Origin: CAWBCR01 sp963787375
GTDB taxonomy: Bacteria; Chloroflexota; Anaerolineae; Aggregatilineales; UBA3940
Assembly: GCA_963787375.1 (NCBI GenBank)
Contig: CAWBCR010000011.1
Span: 62,001-126,000, forward strand
DNA: 64,000 bases
Direction of reading: 5' to 3'
In this document: positions 35,332 through 44,390 of the stretch, piece after piece
How positions within the stretch are numbered: position 1 is the stretch's first letter
Layout of the letters: each line of letters starts with the position of its first letter
Position numbers and translations under genes: made by a program
Notes under the pieces: model-generated
Seen by the model: only the letters and a program-made list of their open reading frames with translations
Told to the model about the DNA's origin: nothing
The model's database searches: none

Positions 35332-36025
35332 ATGGAACCCCTTGACACCATTGGCGATGACATTCGCACCGAGTTCGAAGTCACGGAACAGCGCCCGCGA
35401 TCAGGCCCTGGCCCGATCGCGGGAGCTTGTACGCCGCTGCGCCGCGACGATCAAGGCCGTCCATCGCCAGAACTGGGACGATGCCCGGTCGGGCCTCGAA
35501 ACCGTGCGGGCGGCTGCGCAAGAACTGATCAAAGGGGTAGCGCCCTACCCGGACCTGTTCCACTCGGGCTATACGCAGGATGGGCTGAAAGAGTACGTCG
35601 AGGCATTCGCGACGTTTGCGCTGGTGCGCGGCGAGGACCTCCCCACACCGCAGGAGCTCGACGTGCCGGGGGCGACATATCTCAACGGCCTGTGCGAAGC
35701 GGCCAGCGAGCTGCGCCGCACGGTGCTCGACATCATCCGGCAGGGGCACAGCGAGGAGGCCGAACGCCTGCTCGATCAGATGGACACGATCTACAACCTG
35801 TTGATGACGTTCGACTTTCCCGACGCGATCACCGGCGGGCTGCGCCGCCGTGTCGACAGCCTGCGCGGGGTGCTGGAGCGCACGCGCGGCGACCTGACCA
35901 ACAGCCTGCGGCAGGAGCGCCTGCGGCTAGCTCTGATCGACCTGGAGCAGCGGCTCGGGTTGTCGATAGACGCAGCAGGCTTCAGCGAGCAGGAAGATGA
36001 CTTGGACGAACCTCCGCCGGATTGA
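35332..36025 (+). CDS. Translin-family nucleic-acid-binding protein, frameshifted near the start
   Basis: The main frame has GYTQDGLKEYVEAFATFALV, YLNGLCEAASELRRTVLDIIR and the MDTIYNLLMTFDFPDAITGGLRRRVDSLRGVLERTRGDLT region (core FDFPDAITGGLRR), which match the translin superfamily of ring-forming RNA/single-stranded-DNA-binding proteins. From ATG 35332 the first frame reads MEPLDTIGDDIRTEFEVTEQ; removing a C at 35392 joins it to ARDQALARSRELVRRC, giving about 230 residues. Immediate linkage to ssb suggests a role with single-stranded nucleic acid. Translins in archaea and eukaryotes act in RNA processing; their bacterial role is not established to my knowledge. Confidence 0.8.
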
Positions 36026-36146
36026 CCGGCGCGGATCGTTTATCGCCACGCGCTGCGGCCAACGCAGATAGATTGCGCGCACCCATCAACGCCCGGACCC
36101 GCCGGGATAATACCGTCTGTGATCTGGCATGGAGTAGATCGCACCC

Positions 36147-36779
36147 ATGGTCTCAATACCTGCAATGCTGACCATCATCGAGGGTGAGGGCAAAGACCAG
36201 CGATTCATCCTGGAAGAAACCCCCTTTACCATCGGGCGCGCGCCGGAATGCAGCATGACACTGACGGCCATCGGCGTCTCGCGGCTGCACGCGCGCATCG
36301 ACTCGGCCTATGGCCAGTACACGATCACCGACATGAGCAGCACGAACGGCACATTCGTCAACGACCAGCGCGTCGAGGGCGCGGTGCCGCTGCATCACGG
36401 TGACCGCGTCCGCTTCGCGTCGGCCATCGAGACGCTGTTTGAGGACCCCTCCGCCACCGCGCAGATCGACGTGGGCCAACTGAGCCTGGGCGGGCTGCGC
36501 ATCGACGAGACGCGCAAGGAAGTGTTCGTAGATGGGCACCTGGTCGACCCGTCGCTCTCTCCGCAGCAGTACGCACTGCTCGAAGTGCTGGTCCACCACG
36601 AGGGACAGATCGTCACCCGTGACGAGATCGCCGAAGTGGTATGGCCCGACCAGGTCGGCGTCAGCGACCAGATGATCGATACGCTCGTCTCCCGCCTGCG
36701 CAGCCGGCTGTCCGAGTACAGCCCCGACGATTTCATCGTCACGCGGCGCGGGTTCGGGTTGATGTTCACCCAGGGATAA
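36147..36779 (+). CDS. FHA domain plus OmpR-type winged-helix regulator
   Basis: Residues 26-95 form an FHA domain with FTIGRAPECSM, VSRLHARI and SSTNGTFVNDQRV, the phosphothreonine-recognition loops. Residues about 115-205 form an OmpR/PhoB winged helix: LSPQQYALLEVLVHHEGQIVTRDEIAEVVWP and TLVSRLRSRL. The protein therefore probably links Ser/Thr phosphorylation to DNA binding instead of using a response-regulator receiver. No kinase gene lies in the window. Several Met codons are possible starts; the first is used. The gene is monocistronic by spacing. Confidence 0.88.
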   Translation: MVSIPAMLTIIEGEGKDQRFILEETPFTIGRAPECSMTLTAIGVSRLHARIDSAYGQYTITDMSSTNGTFVNDQRVEGAVPLHHGDRVRFASAIETLFEDPSATAQIDVGQLSLGGLRIDETRKEVFVDGHLVDPSLSPQQYALLEVLVHHEGQIVTRDEIAEVVWPDQVGVSDQMIDTLVSRLRSRLSEYSPDDFIVTRRGFGLMFTQG

Positions 36780-36892
36780 GGCCGGGACGCCCCTTCGCCT
36801 ACCCCCCAACGGCAAAGAGGCTCTATAATGACCGGGCCGCTGCGGCTGCTCAGGCGTGGCGGATCACATCGTCTCTCGCCGGGAGGGTAAGG

Positions 36893-38026
36893 ATGCGCAT
36901 TCACGAAGTCGACACGACCAGCCGCCGCGACGTCAACCGCTTCATCAATATCCCCTTCAAACTTTATAAGGACTGCCCGCAGTGGGTGCCCCCCATCCTC
37001 CCGGATGCGCGGCTTCAGCTTAACCGCAAGAAATTCCCCTTCTATAAGCACAACGATGCGACGTTCTTCATCGTCGAGCAGGACGGGCAAGACGTGGGGC
37101 GGATGGCGGCGCTGCATCCCAAGTTCTATAACGAGTTCAAAGGGCTGCAAAACGCTCACTTCTGGCTGTTTGACAGCATCGACGACCAGGATGCCGCCAA
37201 TGCGCTGTTCGATGCCGGCCTAGACTGGGCGCGCCAACGCGGGCTGAAGGTCTTTCGCGGGCCGCTAGGCTTTATGGCCGCCGACGGGATCGGGATGCTG
37301 GCCAAAGGCTTCGAGTACCTGCCGGCGGTGAGCATCCCCTACAACTACGAGTACTATCCACGGCTGGCCGAAACGTGGGGCTTCAAGCTGGAGGAGCGGG
37401 TCTATTCCGGCTCTATCGACCTGCCCCGGCTGCGCGAGGACTTTCCGCAGCGCGTGCTGGACGTGGCAGAGAAGGTCAAGAAGCGCTACGGGTTCACGGT
37501 CAAGACGTTCAAGAACAAGCGCGAGCTGCGCACATGGGTCGCGCCACGCCTGGCCGAAGTCTACAACCGCACGCTGACGCACATCGCCGGCGACCCGCCG
37601 CTGTCGCAGGAAGAGGTCGACACCGTCGCCGACAACCTGCTGATGATCACCGACCCACAGCTTCTCAAGTTCGTGATGAAGGACGACGAGATCGTCGGCT
37701 TCCTGTTCTGCTTCCTCAACATCTCGAAGGGCATCCAGAAAGCAAGAGGGCGGCTGTTCCCGTTCGGCATCTTCCACATTCTGCTTGACCTGCGGCGCAC
37801 CACCATGCTCGATCTAAACGGCATGGGCATCGTGCCCGAATACCAGGGCATGGGCGGCACCGCCGTGATGTACGCCGAGCTGTACCACGCCACCATGAAC
37901 TTTCCGCGCTTCACGCACGGCGAGGCAGTGCAGATCTCCGAGTTCAACGCCAAGAGCCTTAACGAGATGCCCAAATTCGGCGCGAAGTGGTACAAGACGC
38001 ACCACATCTACCGCCGAGAGGTGTAA
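36893..38026 (+). CDS. GNAT-like N-acyltransferase fold protein, unknown substrate
   Basis: A 377-residue protein from ATG 36893, chosen because GGGAGG lies 6-10 bases upstream; the longer frame running upstream overlaps the FHA gene on a different frame. MRIHEVDTTSRRDVNRFINIPFKLY, WVPPILPD, FFIVEQDGQDVGRMAAL and EYQGMGGTAVMYAELYH are typical of a bacterial GNAT-superfamily group. The fold call rests on the central strand-helix pattern and the Q-x-G-x-G segment. Substrate unknown. A TATAAT at 36824-36829 may be its -10 element; a strong bidirectional terminator follows. Confidence 0.72.
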   Translation: MRIHEVDTTSRRDVNRFINIPFKLYKDCPQWVPPILPDARLQLNRKKFPFYKHNDATFFIVEQDGQDVGRMAALHPKFYNEFKGLQNAHFWLFDSIDDQDAANALFDAGLDWARQRGLKVFRGPLGFMAADGIGMLAKGFEYLPAVSIPYNYEYYPRLAETWGFKLEERVYSGSIDLPRLREDFPQRVLDVAEKVKKRYGFTVKTFKNKRELRTWVAPRLAEVYNRTLTHIAGDPPLSQEEVDTVADNLLMITDPQLLKFVMKDDEIVGFLFCFLNISKGIQKARGRLFPFGIFHILLDLRRTTMLDLNGMGIVPEYQGMGGTAVMYAELYHATMNFPRFTHGEAVQISEFNAKSLNEMPKFGAKWYKTHHIYRREV

Positions 38027-38053
38027 CGGGCCGCAAGCTCAACTCTCATACAT

Positions 38054-38086
38054 AAAAAGCGCCCGGCTGATGTGGCCGGGCGCTTT
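38054..38086. terminator. Bidirectional terminator between convergent genes
   Basis: AAAGCGCCCGGC (38056-38067) pairs perfectly with GCCGGGCGCTTT (38075-38086). A-rich and T-rich flanks suit termination on both strands. Confidence 0.85.
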
Positions 38087-38097
38087 GCATTCACCGC

Positions 38098-39468
38098 CTA
38101 TGGCAGCGGGATCGTCGCCTGATCAATGACCTCGCCGCCGAGCGCGATGGCCGTCAGGTCGATGTGGTCGGCGAAGACCTCCAACAGCACGTAGTGGGTC
38201 TGCCGGGCGAAAGCCTGGAGGCCGTCGGGGGTCTGGGTTTGCGCGTACAGCGTCGCGGAGCCGCCGCCGGAGATGACATAGGTCGTCCCATTCTCAACGA
38301 ACCGCTGGTAGTTGTGGTCGTGGCCGGAGAGAACCAGCGGCACCCCCGCCGCCTCAAACTGCGGCGACCAGTCCGCCTGCACGGGTGGGCTGTCCGTGAC
38401 GTGCCGCCCGGCGTCATATGGCGACACGTGGAACACGACGATGGTGTGCCTGAAACGGCTGTCGGCCAGCCGCCCGGCGAGCCACGCGTCCTGCGCGGCT
38501 GAGCCACCTTCGCCAAAGAAGGCCTGCGTATCGAGCATCACGAACTGGAGATCGCCATAGGCGAAGGCGTACCAGCGCCGCTTACCAGCATCGTCCGAGG
38601 GGCCGAACTGCGGATCGGCAAATGGCGGGAAGACGTGGTAGTAAAACGGGACCGCGTTCCACAGCGTCGCCGACTCGATGTCGTGGTTGCCGACGACCGG
38701 GTAAATCACGGTGCTGTGCAGCAGCGGCGAGAACACGTCGAACCACTTGCGGCGGTAGGCGTCGAAGGCACTGGCATCCTCACCCATGCTGTAGACCACG
38801 TCGCCGGTGTGGATGACGAAGTCAAGCGGCTGGTTTGCCATCTCACGGACAAGCTGCTGCGTCGCGGTGTCGCCAAAGCCCGCGTCGCCGATGACGCCGA
38901 TGCGCAGCGGAAACGTTCCAGAAGGCGTGTGGAAGGTCACCGCACCCCATGCCTGCCCTCCATATGGCACCGGATGGTACGCGCCGTCTGCATCCGGGCC
39001 AAGCAGCACCTCCGCCTGATAGCTCACGCCGGGCGCGAGCCCACCAAGCGCGACCTGCTGGTAGGCCTGGCCGGAGTCGATGGGCATCTGCGCCACCTGC
39101 GCGGGCTGATCGATGGGGTAATAACGCACTAACCCCAGCTCGGGCTGGGCCAGCTCGAACAGGAGCGTGGCTGCATCTGTGGTGACGTGCTGGACGGTCA
39201 GCGGCAGCGCGAAGGCCACGTCAGATGGCGTATCGCTGACCGGCAGCGGGGTGGAGGTGGGCGCAGGCATCGACGAGGCCGGCGGCGCTGTGACGGTCGG
39301 GGTTGCTGCCAGTGCGGCGGTCGGTGTGGGCGACGGTGGGACAATTGTGGCAGTAGCCGGCGGCAGGGCAGCCGGGCCACACGCCGCCAGCGCAGCAGTC
39401 AGGGCCACAAGGGCCAGCGCCGCCTTGAGCGGCGGCCTCAGCGCCACAAGTTTGAGCATTGGCAGCAT
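38098..39468 (-). CDS. Metallophosphoesterase lipoprotein (purple acid phosphatase-like)
   Basis: From ATG 39468, preceded by AGGGAGG, the protein (456 aa) has a lipoprotein signal with lipobox LAAC, a Pro/Thr-rich linker (PPSPTPTAALAATPT), a fibronectin-like domain (about 85-190) and a calcineurin-like phosphoesterase domain with GDAGFGD, HTGDVVYS, VGNHDIE, FHVSPYD and GHDHNYQR, the metal-ligand series of purple acid phosphatases. It should hydrolyse phosphate esters outside the membrane. Codons further upstream only add an unlikely Arg-rich stretch. Confidence 0.9.
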   Translation of the reverse strand: MLPMLKLVALRPPLKAALALVALTAALAACGPAALPPATATIVPPSPTPTAALAATPTVTAPPASSMPAPTSTPLPVSDTPSDVAFALPLTVQHVTTDAATLLFELAQPELGLVRYYPIDQPAQVAQMPIDSGQAYQQVALGGLAPGVSYQAEVLLGPDADGAYHPVPYGGQAWGAVTFHTPSGTFPLRIGVIGDAGFGDTATQQLVREMANQPLDFVIHTGDVVYSMGEDASAFDAYRRKWFDVFSPLLHSTVIYPVVGNHDIESATLWNAVPFYYHVFPPFADPQFGPSDDAGKRRWYAFAYGDLQFVMLDTQAFFGEGGSAAQDAWLAGRLADSRFRHTIVVFHVSPYDAGRHVTDSPPVQADWSPQFEAAGVPLVLSGHDHNYQRFVENGTTYVISGGGSATLYAQTQTPDGLQAFARQTHYVLLEVFADHIDLTAIALGGEVIDQATIPLP

Positions 39469-39577
39469 CCATCCCTCCCTATCAGGTGATAGATCAACTA
39501 TAACGCGAACGCCCGGCGGCTGATATACGATCCGCCAACGCGCCCACAGCGCAGGCCGGGCCGGGCACTCGCGGCGA

Positions 39578-39606
39578 TTGCAGGTGGTAGATCGCAATGG
39601 TATAAT
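39578..39606 (+). promoter_or_regulatory. mreB promoter
   Basis: TTGCAG (39578-39583) and a perfect TATAAT (39601-39606) are 17 bases apart, 88 bases before the mreB GTG start. This is the likely main promoter of the cell-shape cluster. Confidence 0.75.
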
Positions 39607-39693
39607 CCTGCGGGCCGGGCCTCTTTAGTCTGGCCCATATTTCAGTTTTGTACCACCTATCATCCGGGCAGCGCCCACTCTGGAGCACACTGC

Positions 39694-40755
39694 GTGTTTA
39701 CCCCCCTAAACTGGCTTCTTGGCCTGTTTTCATTGGATATTGGCATCGATCTGGGCACAGCAAACACGCTCGTCGCCGTCCGGGGCCGCGGTATCGTGAT
39801 TAACGAGCCTTCGTGGGTGGCCATCGACAAGAAAAGGCGCACCCCGCTGGCCATTGGCGCAGAAGCGCGCCAGATGGTCGGGCGGACGCCGGCGAACATC
39901 ATCGCCATCCGCCCTCTGCGCGACGGCGTCATCTCGGAGTTTGAAATCACGCAGGCCATGCTGGAATACTTTATCGGCAAGGCGCACGAGCAGTCGCTGG
40001 TACCACTGCCGCGCCCACGCGTGGTGGTCGGCGTCCCCAGCGGCGTCACGGAAGTTGAGAAGCGTGCCGTGTACGACGCGACAATGTCCGCCGGCGCGCG
40101 TGAAGCGTTCCTGATCGAAGAGCCGATGGCGGCAGCGATTGGCGCGGGGCTGCCCATCACCGAGAGCCGGGGCAGTATGATCGTCGACATCGGCGGTGGC
40201 ACGACCGAAGTCGCCATCTTCGCGCTGGGCGGCATTGTCATCAGCCGCTCGATCCGTGTGGCGGGCGACGAGATGGACGAGGACGTCATCCGCTACCTGC
40301 GCACCAAGTACAACCTGCTGATCGGCGAGCGCATGGCCGAACGCGCCAAGATCGAGTGCGGCTCGGCTTACCCGCTGCCTGAAGAGCACACGATCACCAT
40401 GCGCGGGCGTAACCTCGTCACCGGGCTGCCCGAAGCAGTCGACGTGTCGTCGATTGAGCTGCGCGAGGCGCTGTCGACGTCGGTTCAGGTGGTGGTCGAC
40501 ACGATCAAAGACACACTCGAAGAGACGCCACCGGAGCTAATCTCCGACCTGATGGAAAGCGGCGTGTGCATGGCCGGCGGCGGCTCGCAGCTTTCCGGGC
40601 TGACCGAGCGCATCTCGGAAGAGATCAACATGCGCGTGTGGCTGGCCGAAGATCCGATGACCTGTGTGGCGCGCGGTGCAGGCCGGGTGCTCGAAGACTA
40701 CGACAACCTGCGCCGGGTGCTGGTGGGGCTTCAGCGCGGCAGCACGCAGCATTAA
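39694..40755 (+). CDS. mreB: Rod shape-determining protein MreB
   Basis: This 353-residue bacterial actin starts FSLDIGIDLGTANTL and contains GVPSGVTEVEKRAV, EEPMAAAIGAGLP, VDIGGGTTEVA and MAGGGSQLSGL, the phosphate-1, connect and adenosine motifs. The N-terminal FTPLNWLLGLF is a likely membrane-binding amphipathic helix. It assembles on the membrane and directs sidewall peptidoglycan synthesis with MreC, MreD and PBP2, all encoded next in the same order. The start is GTG 39694. A 10-bp inverted repeat lies in the 123-base gap before mreC and may set relative expression. Confidence 0.96.
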   Translation: MFTPLNWLLGLFSLDIGIDLGTANTLVAVRGRGIVINEPSWVAIDKKRRTPLAIGAEARQMVGRTPANIIAIRPLRDGVISEFEITQAMLEYFIGKAHEQSLVPLPRPRVVVGVPSGVTEVEKRAVYDATMSAGAREAFLIEEPMAAAIGAGLPITESRGSMIVDIGGGTTEVAIFALGGIVISRSIRVAGDEMDEDVIRYLRTKYNLLIGERMAERAKIECGSAYPLPEEHTITMRGRNLVTGLPEAVDVSSIELREALSTSVQVVVDTIKDTLEETPPELISDLMESGVCMAGGGSQLSGLTERISEEINMRVWLAEDPMTCVARGAGRVLEDYDNLRRVLVGLQRGSTQH

Positions 40756-40810
40756 GGCCGTCGCGCCGCCCGACGACAGGCGCGCAGGCCACAAAAGAAC
40801 TTGTTGCAAT

Positions 40811-40852
40811 CCGGGTGTGGCCTCTGTACTCTATAACAGGGACCACACCCGG
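40811..40852 (+). terminator. 10-bp inverted repeat between mreB and mreC
   Basis: CCGGGTGTGG (40811-40820) is exactly complementary to CCACACCCGG (40843-40852) across a 22-base loop that contains a TATAAC. It could be a partial terminator or an mRNA-stability element that lowers mreC-mreD-mrdA expression relative to mreB; there is no T-tract. Confidence 0.5.
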
Positions 40853-40878
40853 TGGTTTTAATGGTAGGTGAGTTTGCG

Positions 40879-41736
40879 ATGTTTCGGCGTGAAAACAGCC
40901 GTCTGTTGACTTTAGGAGCACTGCTGATTGCGGCCATTCTGCTGCTTACAGTGGGCACGCGCTCCGGCGTGCTGCGCCCGCTGGTGAGCATCGTGATGGC
41001 CCCCCTGTCACCCATCACGCGGCTGGTGACCGGCGGGACCAACGCCGCAGTCGACCTGTCAAGGCCGCAGGAGGATTATGCCGCCCTCCAGCAGCACTCG
41101 CTTGAGCTGGAGAAATCCATCGCGCAACTTCAGGTCGAGATTGTGCGGCTGCGTGAGATCGAGCAGGATTACTACCGCCTGTCCGCGCTGGTCGATTATT
41201 CAGCCCAGCACCCCGACCAGAACCTCGTCACCGGCGACGTGATCGCACAGGACACCAGCGGCTACTTGCGCTGGATCATCATCAACCGGGGAGCCCGCGA
41301 CGGCATCCAGGTTGGCAACCCGGTCATCAGCGACCTGGGGCTGGTGGGGCGCGTCGAGAAGGTGGCGGCCAACGCCGCCTGGATTCGCCTCGAAATCGAC
41401 CAGGCCAGCGCCATCAACGCCATCCTGCAAACCTCCCGCGCAGAGGGGACCGTCGTCGGCCAGCTTCAGGGCGGCCTGCGGATGGAGTACATCCCACAGC
41501 AGGCGCAGATCGAGGCGGATGACCTGGTGCTGACATCGGGCCTGGGCGGCGACTTCCCGGCAGACATCGTGATCGGGCAGGTGACCAGCGTCAGGCGGCA
41601 GCAAGCCGATCTGTTCCAGGAAGCGGAGATCCGCCCTACCGTCGACTTCAACTCGCTGAAGATCGTGTCGGTGATTACCAGCTTCAAGCCGGTCGATATT
41701 TCGTCGTTTCAACAGACCACGCCGACCGCGCCATGA
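40879..41736 (+). CDS. mreC: Rod shape-determining protein MreC
   Basis: From ATG 40879 (285 aa; AGGTGAG lies just upstream) the protein has a short cytoplasmic N terminus (MFRRENSRL), one transmembrane helix, a coiled coil around 65-100 (HSLELEKSIAQLQVEIVRLRE, core EKSIAQLQVEI) and the beta-domain segments NRGARDGIQVGNPVISDLGLVGRV and LVLTSGLGGDFPADIVIGQV. It forms the periplasm-side or cell-wall-side scaffold connecting MreB to PBP2. Earlier in-frame starts at 40852 and 40861 exist but lie inside the inverted repeat and lack a ribosome-binding site. Its stop overlaps the mreD start as ATGA. Confidence 0.93.
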   Translation: MFRRENSRLLTLGALLIAAILLLTVGTRSGVLRPLVSIVMAPLSPITRLVTGGTNAAVDLSRPQEDYAALQQHSLELEKSIAQLQVEIVRLREIEQDYYRLSALVDYSAQHPDQNLVTGDVIAQDTSGYLRWIIINRGARDGIQVGNPVISDLGLVGRVEKVAANAAWIRLEIDQASAINAILQTSRAEGTVVGQLQGGLRMEYIPQQAQIEADDLVLTSGLGGDFPADIVIGQVTSVRRQQADLFQEAEIRPTVDFNSLKIVSVITSFKPVDISSFQQTTPTAP

Positions 41737-42236
41737 GCCTCCAGCTTGGCATCCCGCTGTTTCTTGTCGCCATGATCGTACAGGCCAGCATCCTGCCGCA
41801 CCTGCGCGTGTTCGGCGGGCAGCCCGACCTGATCGTGCTGCTGGTGCTGGCGTGGTCCACCCTGGACGACGGCCAGGAGGGTATGGCATGGGCATTCACC
41901 GGTGGCCTGTTCCTGGACCTGCTATCCGGCGCGCCACTGGGAATCTCGTCGCTGGCGCTGGTGCCAATTGCATACTTGGTCGGGCTGACCGAGGCGCAGG
42001 TTTACCGTAATAATGTGGCGCTCCCGCTGCTGCTGGGGTTCGCCGGCACGCTGGGTTATCACGTCCTGTACCTGCTGCTGCTGCGCTTTCTGGCCGGCTT
42101 TCCGGTCGACTGGACAGGCATCATCTGGTACGTTACAGTCCCCTCAATCCTGTTCGACATGATCTTTATCCTGCCGATTCTCAGGGTACTCGCTCGCTGG
42201 TACGCACGGTTACACCCGCGCCAGGTCACGATCTGA
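41733..42236 (+). CDS. mreD: Rod shape-determining membrane protein MreD
   Basis: A 167-residue, very hydrophobic protein with about five transmembrane segments; QASILPHLRVFGGQPDLIVLLVLAW and GLFLDLLSGAPLGISSLAL (core FLDLLSGAPLG) are typical of MreD. It stabilises the elongasome and binds MreC. Its ATG overlaps the mreC stop (ATGA) and mrdA begins 15 bases after its own stop. Confidence 0.92.
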   Translation: MSLQLGIPLFLVAMIVQASILPHLRVFGGQPDLIVLLVLAWSTLDDGQEGMAWAFTGGLFLDLLSGAPLGISSLALVPIAYLVGLTEAQVYRNNVALPLLLGFAGTLGYHVLYLLLLRFLAGFPVDWTGIIWYVTVPSILFDMIFILPILRVLARWYARLHPRQVTI

Positions 42237-42251
42237 TGCGGATAGAGAGCG

Positions 42252-44345
42252 ATGGCTGCTATGAGACCCAATCAGAACCGCCCGGATCAACGCCGGGCCC
42301 GACATCTGATATTCGAAGTGGTGGTGCTGCTGGCATTTGTCGTACTGGCGGTGCGCATTTACCAGATACAGATCCTCCAGCACCGTCAATACGCAGGGGA
42401 GGCCGACACCAACCGCTACGACACGGTCAGCATCGCCGCAACGCGCGGCATCATCGAGGATCGCAACGGCGTGCAGTTGGCGGTCAACGTCGCCAGCGCC
42501 AACGTGACAGTCACCCCGGCACTGCTGCCCGACGACGAGGCGCAGACCAACGCCGAGATGGAACGGCTGGCCGGCCTGCTGAACATCCCGCTCAGCGGTG
42601 AGCTGAACACCGTCGACGAGCGCGGCATCCCGCAGCGCAGCCTGATGACGATGATCCAGGAAGGGCAGGGCATCGCCCCGTACAAGCCCATCGTCGTCAA
42701 GTCTGACGTGGACGAAGGCATCGCACGGCAGATCATCGCGGAGCACCTGAATTTCCCCGGCGTAGACGTCGAGTGGGTGTCGGTGCGCGACTACCCGACC
42801 GGCGCGCTGACCTCGCAGATCATCGGCTACATGGGCCCGATTCCCGGCGAGCGCGCCCAGGATTTTGAGGCTCAGGGTTACGTGCTCGACCGCGACCGCA
42901 TCGGCTATGACGGCGCTGAATTCGCCTTCCAGGATCTACTGGCCGGGACGCCGGGGCTGCAGATCGTCGAGCGCGACGTCGCGGGACAGATCATCCGCAC
43001 CATCGGCGAGTCGCGACCGGCCCAGCCCGGCTACAGCATCCGTCTGACTATCGACGCGGACCTACAGCGCGCAGCGCAGAAGGCGCTGGTCGACCAGATC
43101 AACGCTCTCAAGAAGCTGCATCCCGACAACCCGATCGGCTACGACCGGGGTGTGGTCATCGCGTCGAACCCCAGGACGGGTGAAATCCTGGCGATGGTAA
43201 GCTGGCCGACTTACGACAACAGCCGCTTCGCGCGCAGCATTGACTACCCGTACTACCTGCAGGTGTGGCAGGACCCGCTGCACCCGCTGTTCAACCAGGC
43301 GGTGAACTCACTGTACCCGCCCGGCTCGATCTTCAAGCTGATGACCGGCACCGCCGTGATCGAGGAAGGCGTCGTCACGCCCGACCAGAAGATCAACGAC
43401 CCCGGCAAAATCCAGCTTGAGAACCGCTACTATCCCAACGACCCCGGCCAGGCGCAGACGTTCGTGTGCTGGAAGAAGGACGGCCACGGCGAGGTCGACT
43501 TCATCCACGCCATTGCGTGGTCATGCGATGTGTACTTCTACAAAGTCGGCGGCGGATTTCAGGACGAAGTGCCCGGCTTCGGGCTGGGCATCACCCGGCT
43601 GGGGGCCTGGATGAAGATCTTCGGGCTGGGCCAGCCGACAGGCATCGAGCTGGCCGGAGAGGCGGCGGGCTTTATCCCCACCCCGGCGTGGAAGCGGCAG
43701 ACCTGGGGTGAGAACTGGTCAACCGGCGACACTTACAACTCGGCGTTCGGACAGGGCTACGTGCTGGCGACCCCGCTCCAGATGCTGGGGGTGGTGAACG
43801 CCGTCGCCAACAATGGGATGCGCCCCACACCGACGCTGGTACGCGAGATCATCGACGCGGATGGCCGGGTGGTGAAGGGCTTCCAGCCAATGTACACCGA
43901 CATGCACCAGGCCGTGGCCGACTACTGGAAAACGACCTACGGCGTCGACTACCCCGCTACGCTCGACCACACGCTGAGCCTGGTACAGCAGGGCATGCGC
44001 GGCGCGGTGACCTTCGAGGGCGGCACCGCCCTGGCTGCGCAGACGGATTACCTGCCCTACGTGCCCATCGCCGGTAAGACCGGCACCGCCGAGTTCTGCG
44101 ACAACATCGCCGCCGCGCTCGACCAGTGCATCCCCGGCAACTGGCCCTCACACGCGTGGTTCATGGGCTACGCGCCCTACGGCAACCCGGAGATATCGGT
44201 GGTGGCGTTCATCTACAACGGCGGCGAGGGCTCGATCATCGCCATGCCGGTGGCCGCGGAGGTCATGGATGCCTACTTCAAGCTGAAGACCGAGCGCGCG
44301 CTGGCTGCGCAGCAGACGCCGCAGGCCCCCACCCCCCAGCCATAA
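42252..44345 (+). CDS. mrdA: Penicillin-binding protein 2 (elongasome transpeptidase)
   Basis: A 697-residue class B PBP: N-terminal transmembrane helix (about 19-35), pedestal domain with RGIIEDRNG (65-73), and a transpeptidase domain with nucleophile Ser359 in PPGSIFK, Ser424-Cys-Asp426 (the SxN-type motif, with Asp as in E. coli PBP2) and Lys-Thr-Gly in AGKTGTAE. It cross-links sidewall peptidoglycan with RodA. No rodA gene follows; pyruvate kinase lies convergent after a hairpin. The C-terminal tail after residue 680 is Pro/Gln/Thr-rich. Confidence 0.94.
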   Translation: MAAMRPNQNRPDQRRARHLIFEVVVLLAFVVLAVRIYQIQILQHRQYAGEADTNRYDTVSIAATRGIIEDRNGVQLAVNVASANVTVTPALLPDDEAQTNAEMERLAGLLNIPLSGELNTVDERGIPQRSLMTMIQEGQGIAPYKPIVVKSDVDEGIARQIIAEHLNFPGVDVEWVSVRDYPTGALTSQIIGYMGPIPGERAQDFEAQGYVLDRDRIGYDGAEFAFQDLLAGTPGLQIVERDVAGQIIRTIGESRPAQPGYSIRLTIDADLQRAAQKALVDQINALKKLHPDNPIGYDRGVVIASNPRTGEILAMVSWPTYDNSRFARSIDYPYYLQVWQDPLHPLFNQAVNSLYPPGSIFKLMTGTAVIEEGVVTPDQKINDPGKIQLENRYYPNDPGQAQTFVCWKKDGHGEVDFIHAIAWSCDVYFYKVGGGFQDEVPGFGLGITRLGAWMKIFGLGQPTGIELAGEAAGFIPTPAWKRQTWGENWSTGDTYNSAFGQGYVLATPLQMLGVVNAVANNGMRPTPTLVREIIDADGRVVKGFQPMYTDMHQAVADYWKTTYGVDYPATLDHTLSLVQQGMRGAVTFEGGTALAAQTDYLPYVPIAGKTGTAEFCDNIAAALDQCIPGNWPSHAWFMGYAPYGNPEISVVAFIYNGGEGSIIAMPVAAEVMDAYFKLKTERALAAQQTPQAPTPQP

Positions 44346-44350
44346 TCAGA

Positions 44351-44380
44351 CGGGGGCAGCCATTGCGATGACTGCCCCCG
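44351..44380. terminator. Hairpin between mrdA and pyk
   Basis: CGGGGGCAG (44351-44359) pairs with CTGCCCCCG (44372-44380) in the gap between convergent genes. No T-tract on the plus strand, so it is a modest terminator call. Confidence 0.55.
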
Positions 44381-44390
44381 CACGCCCCGC

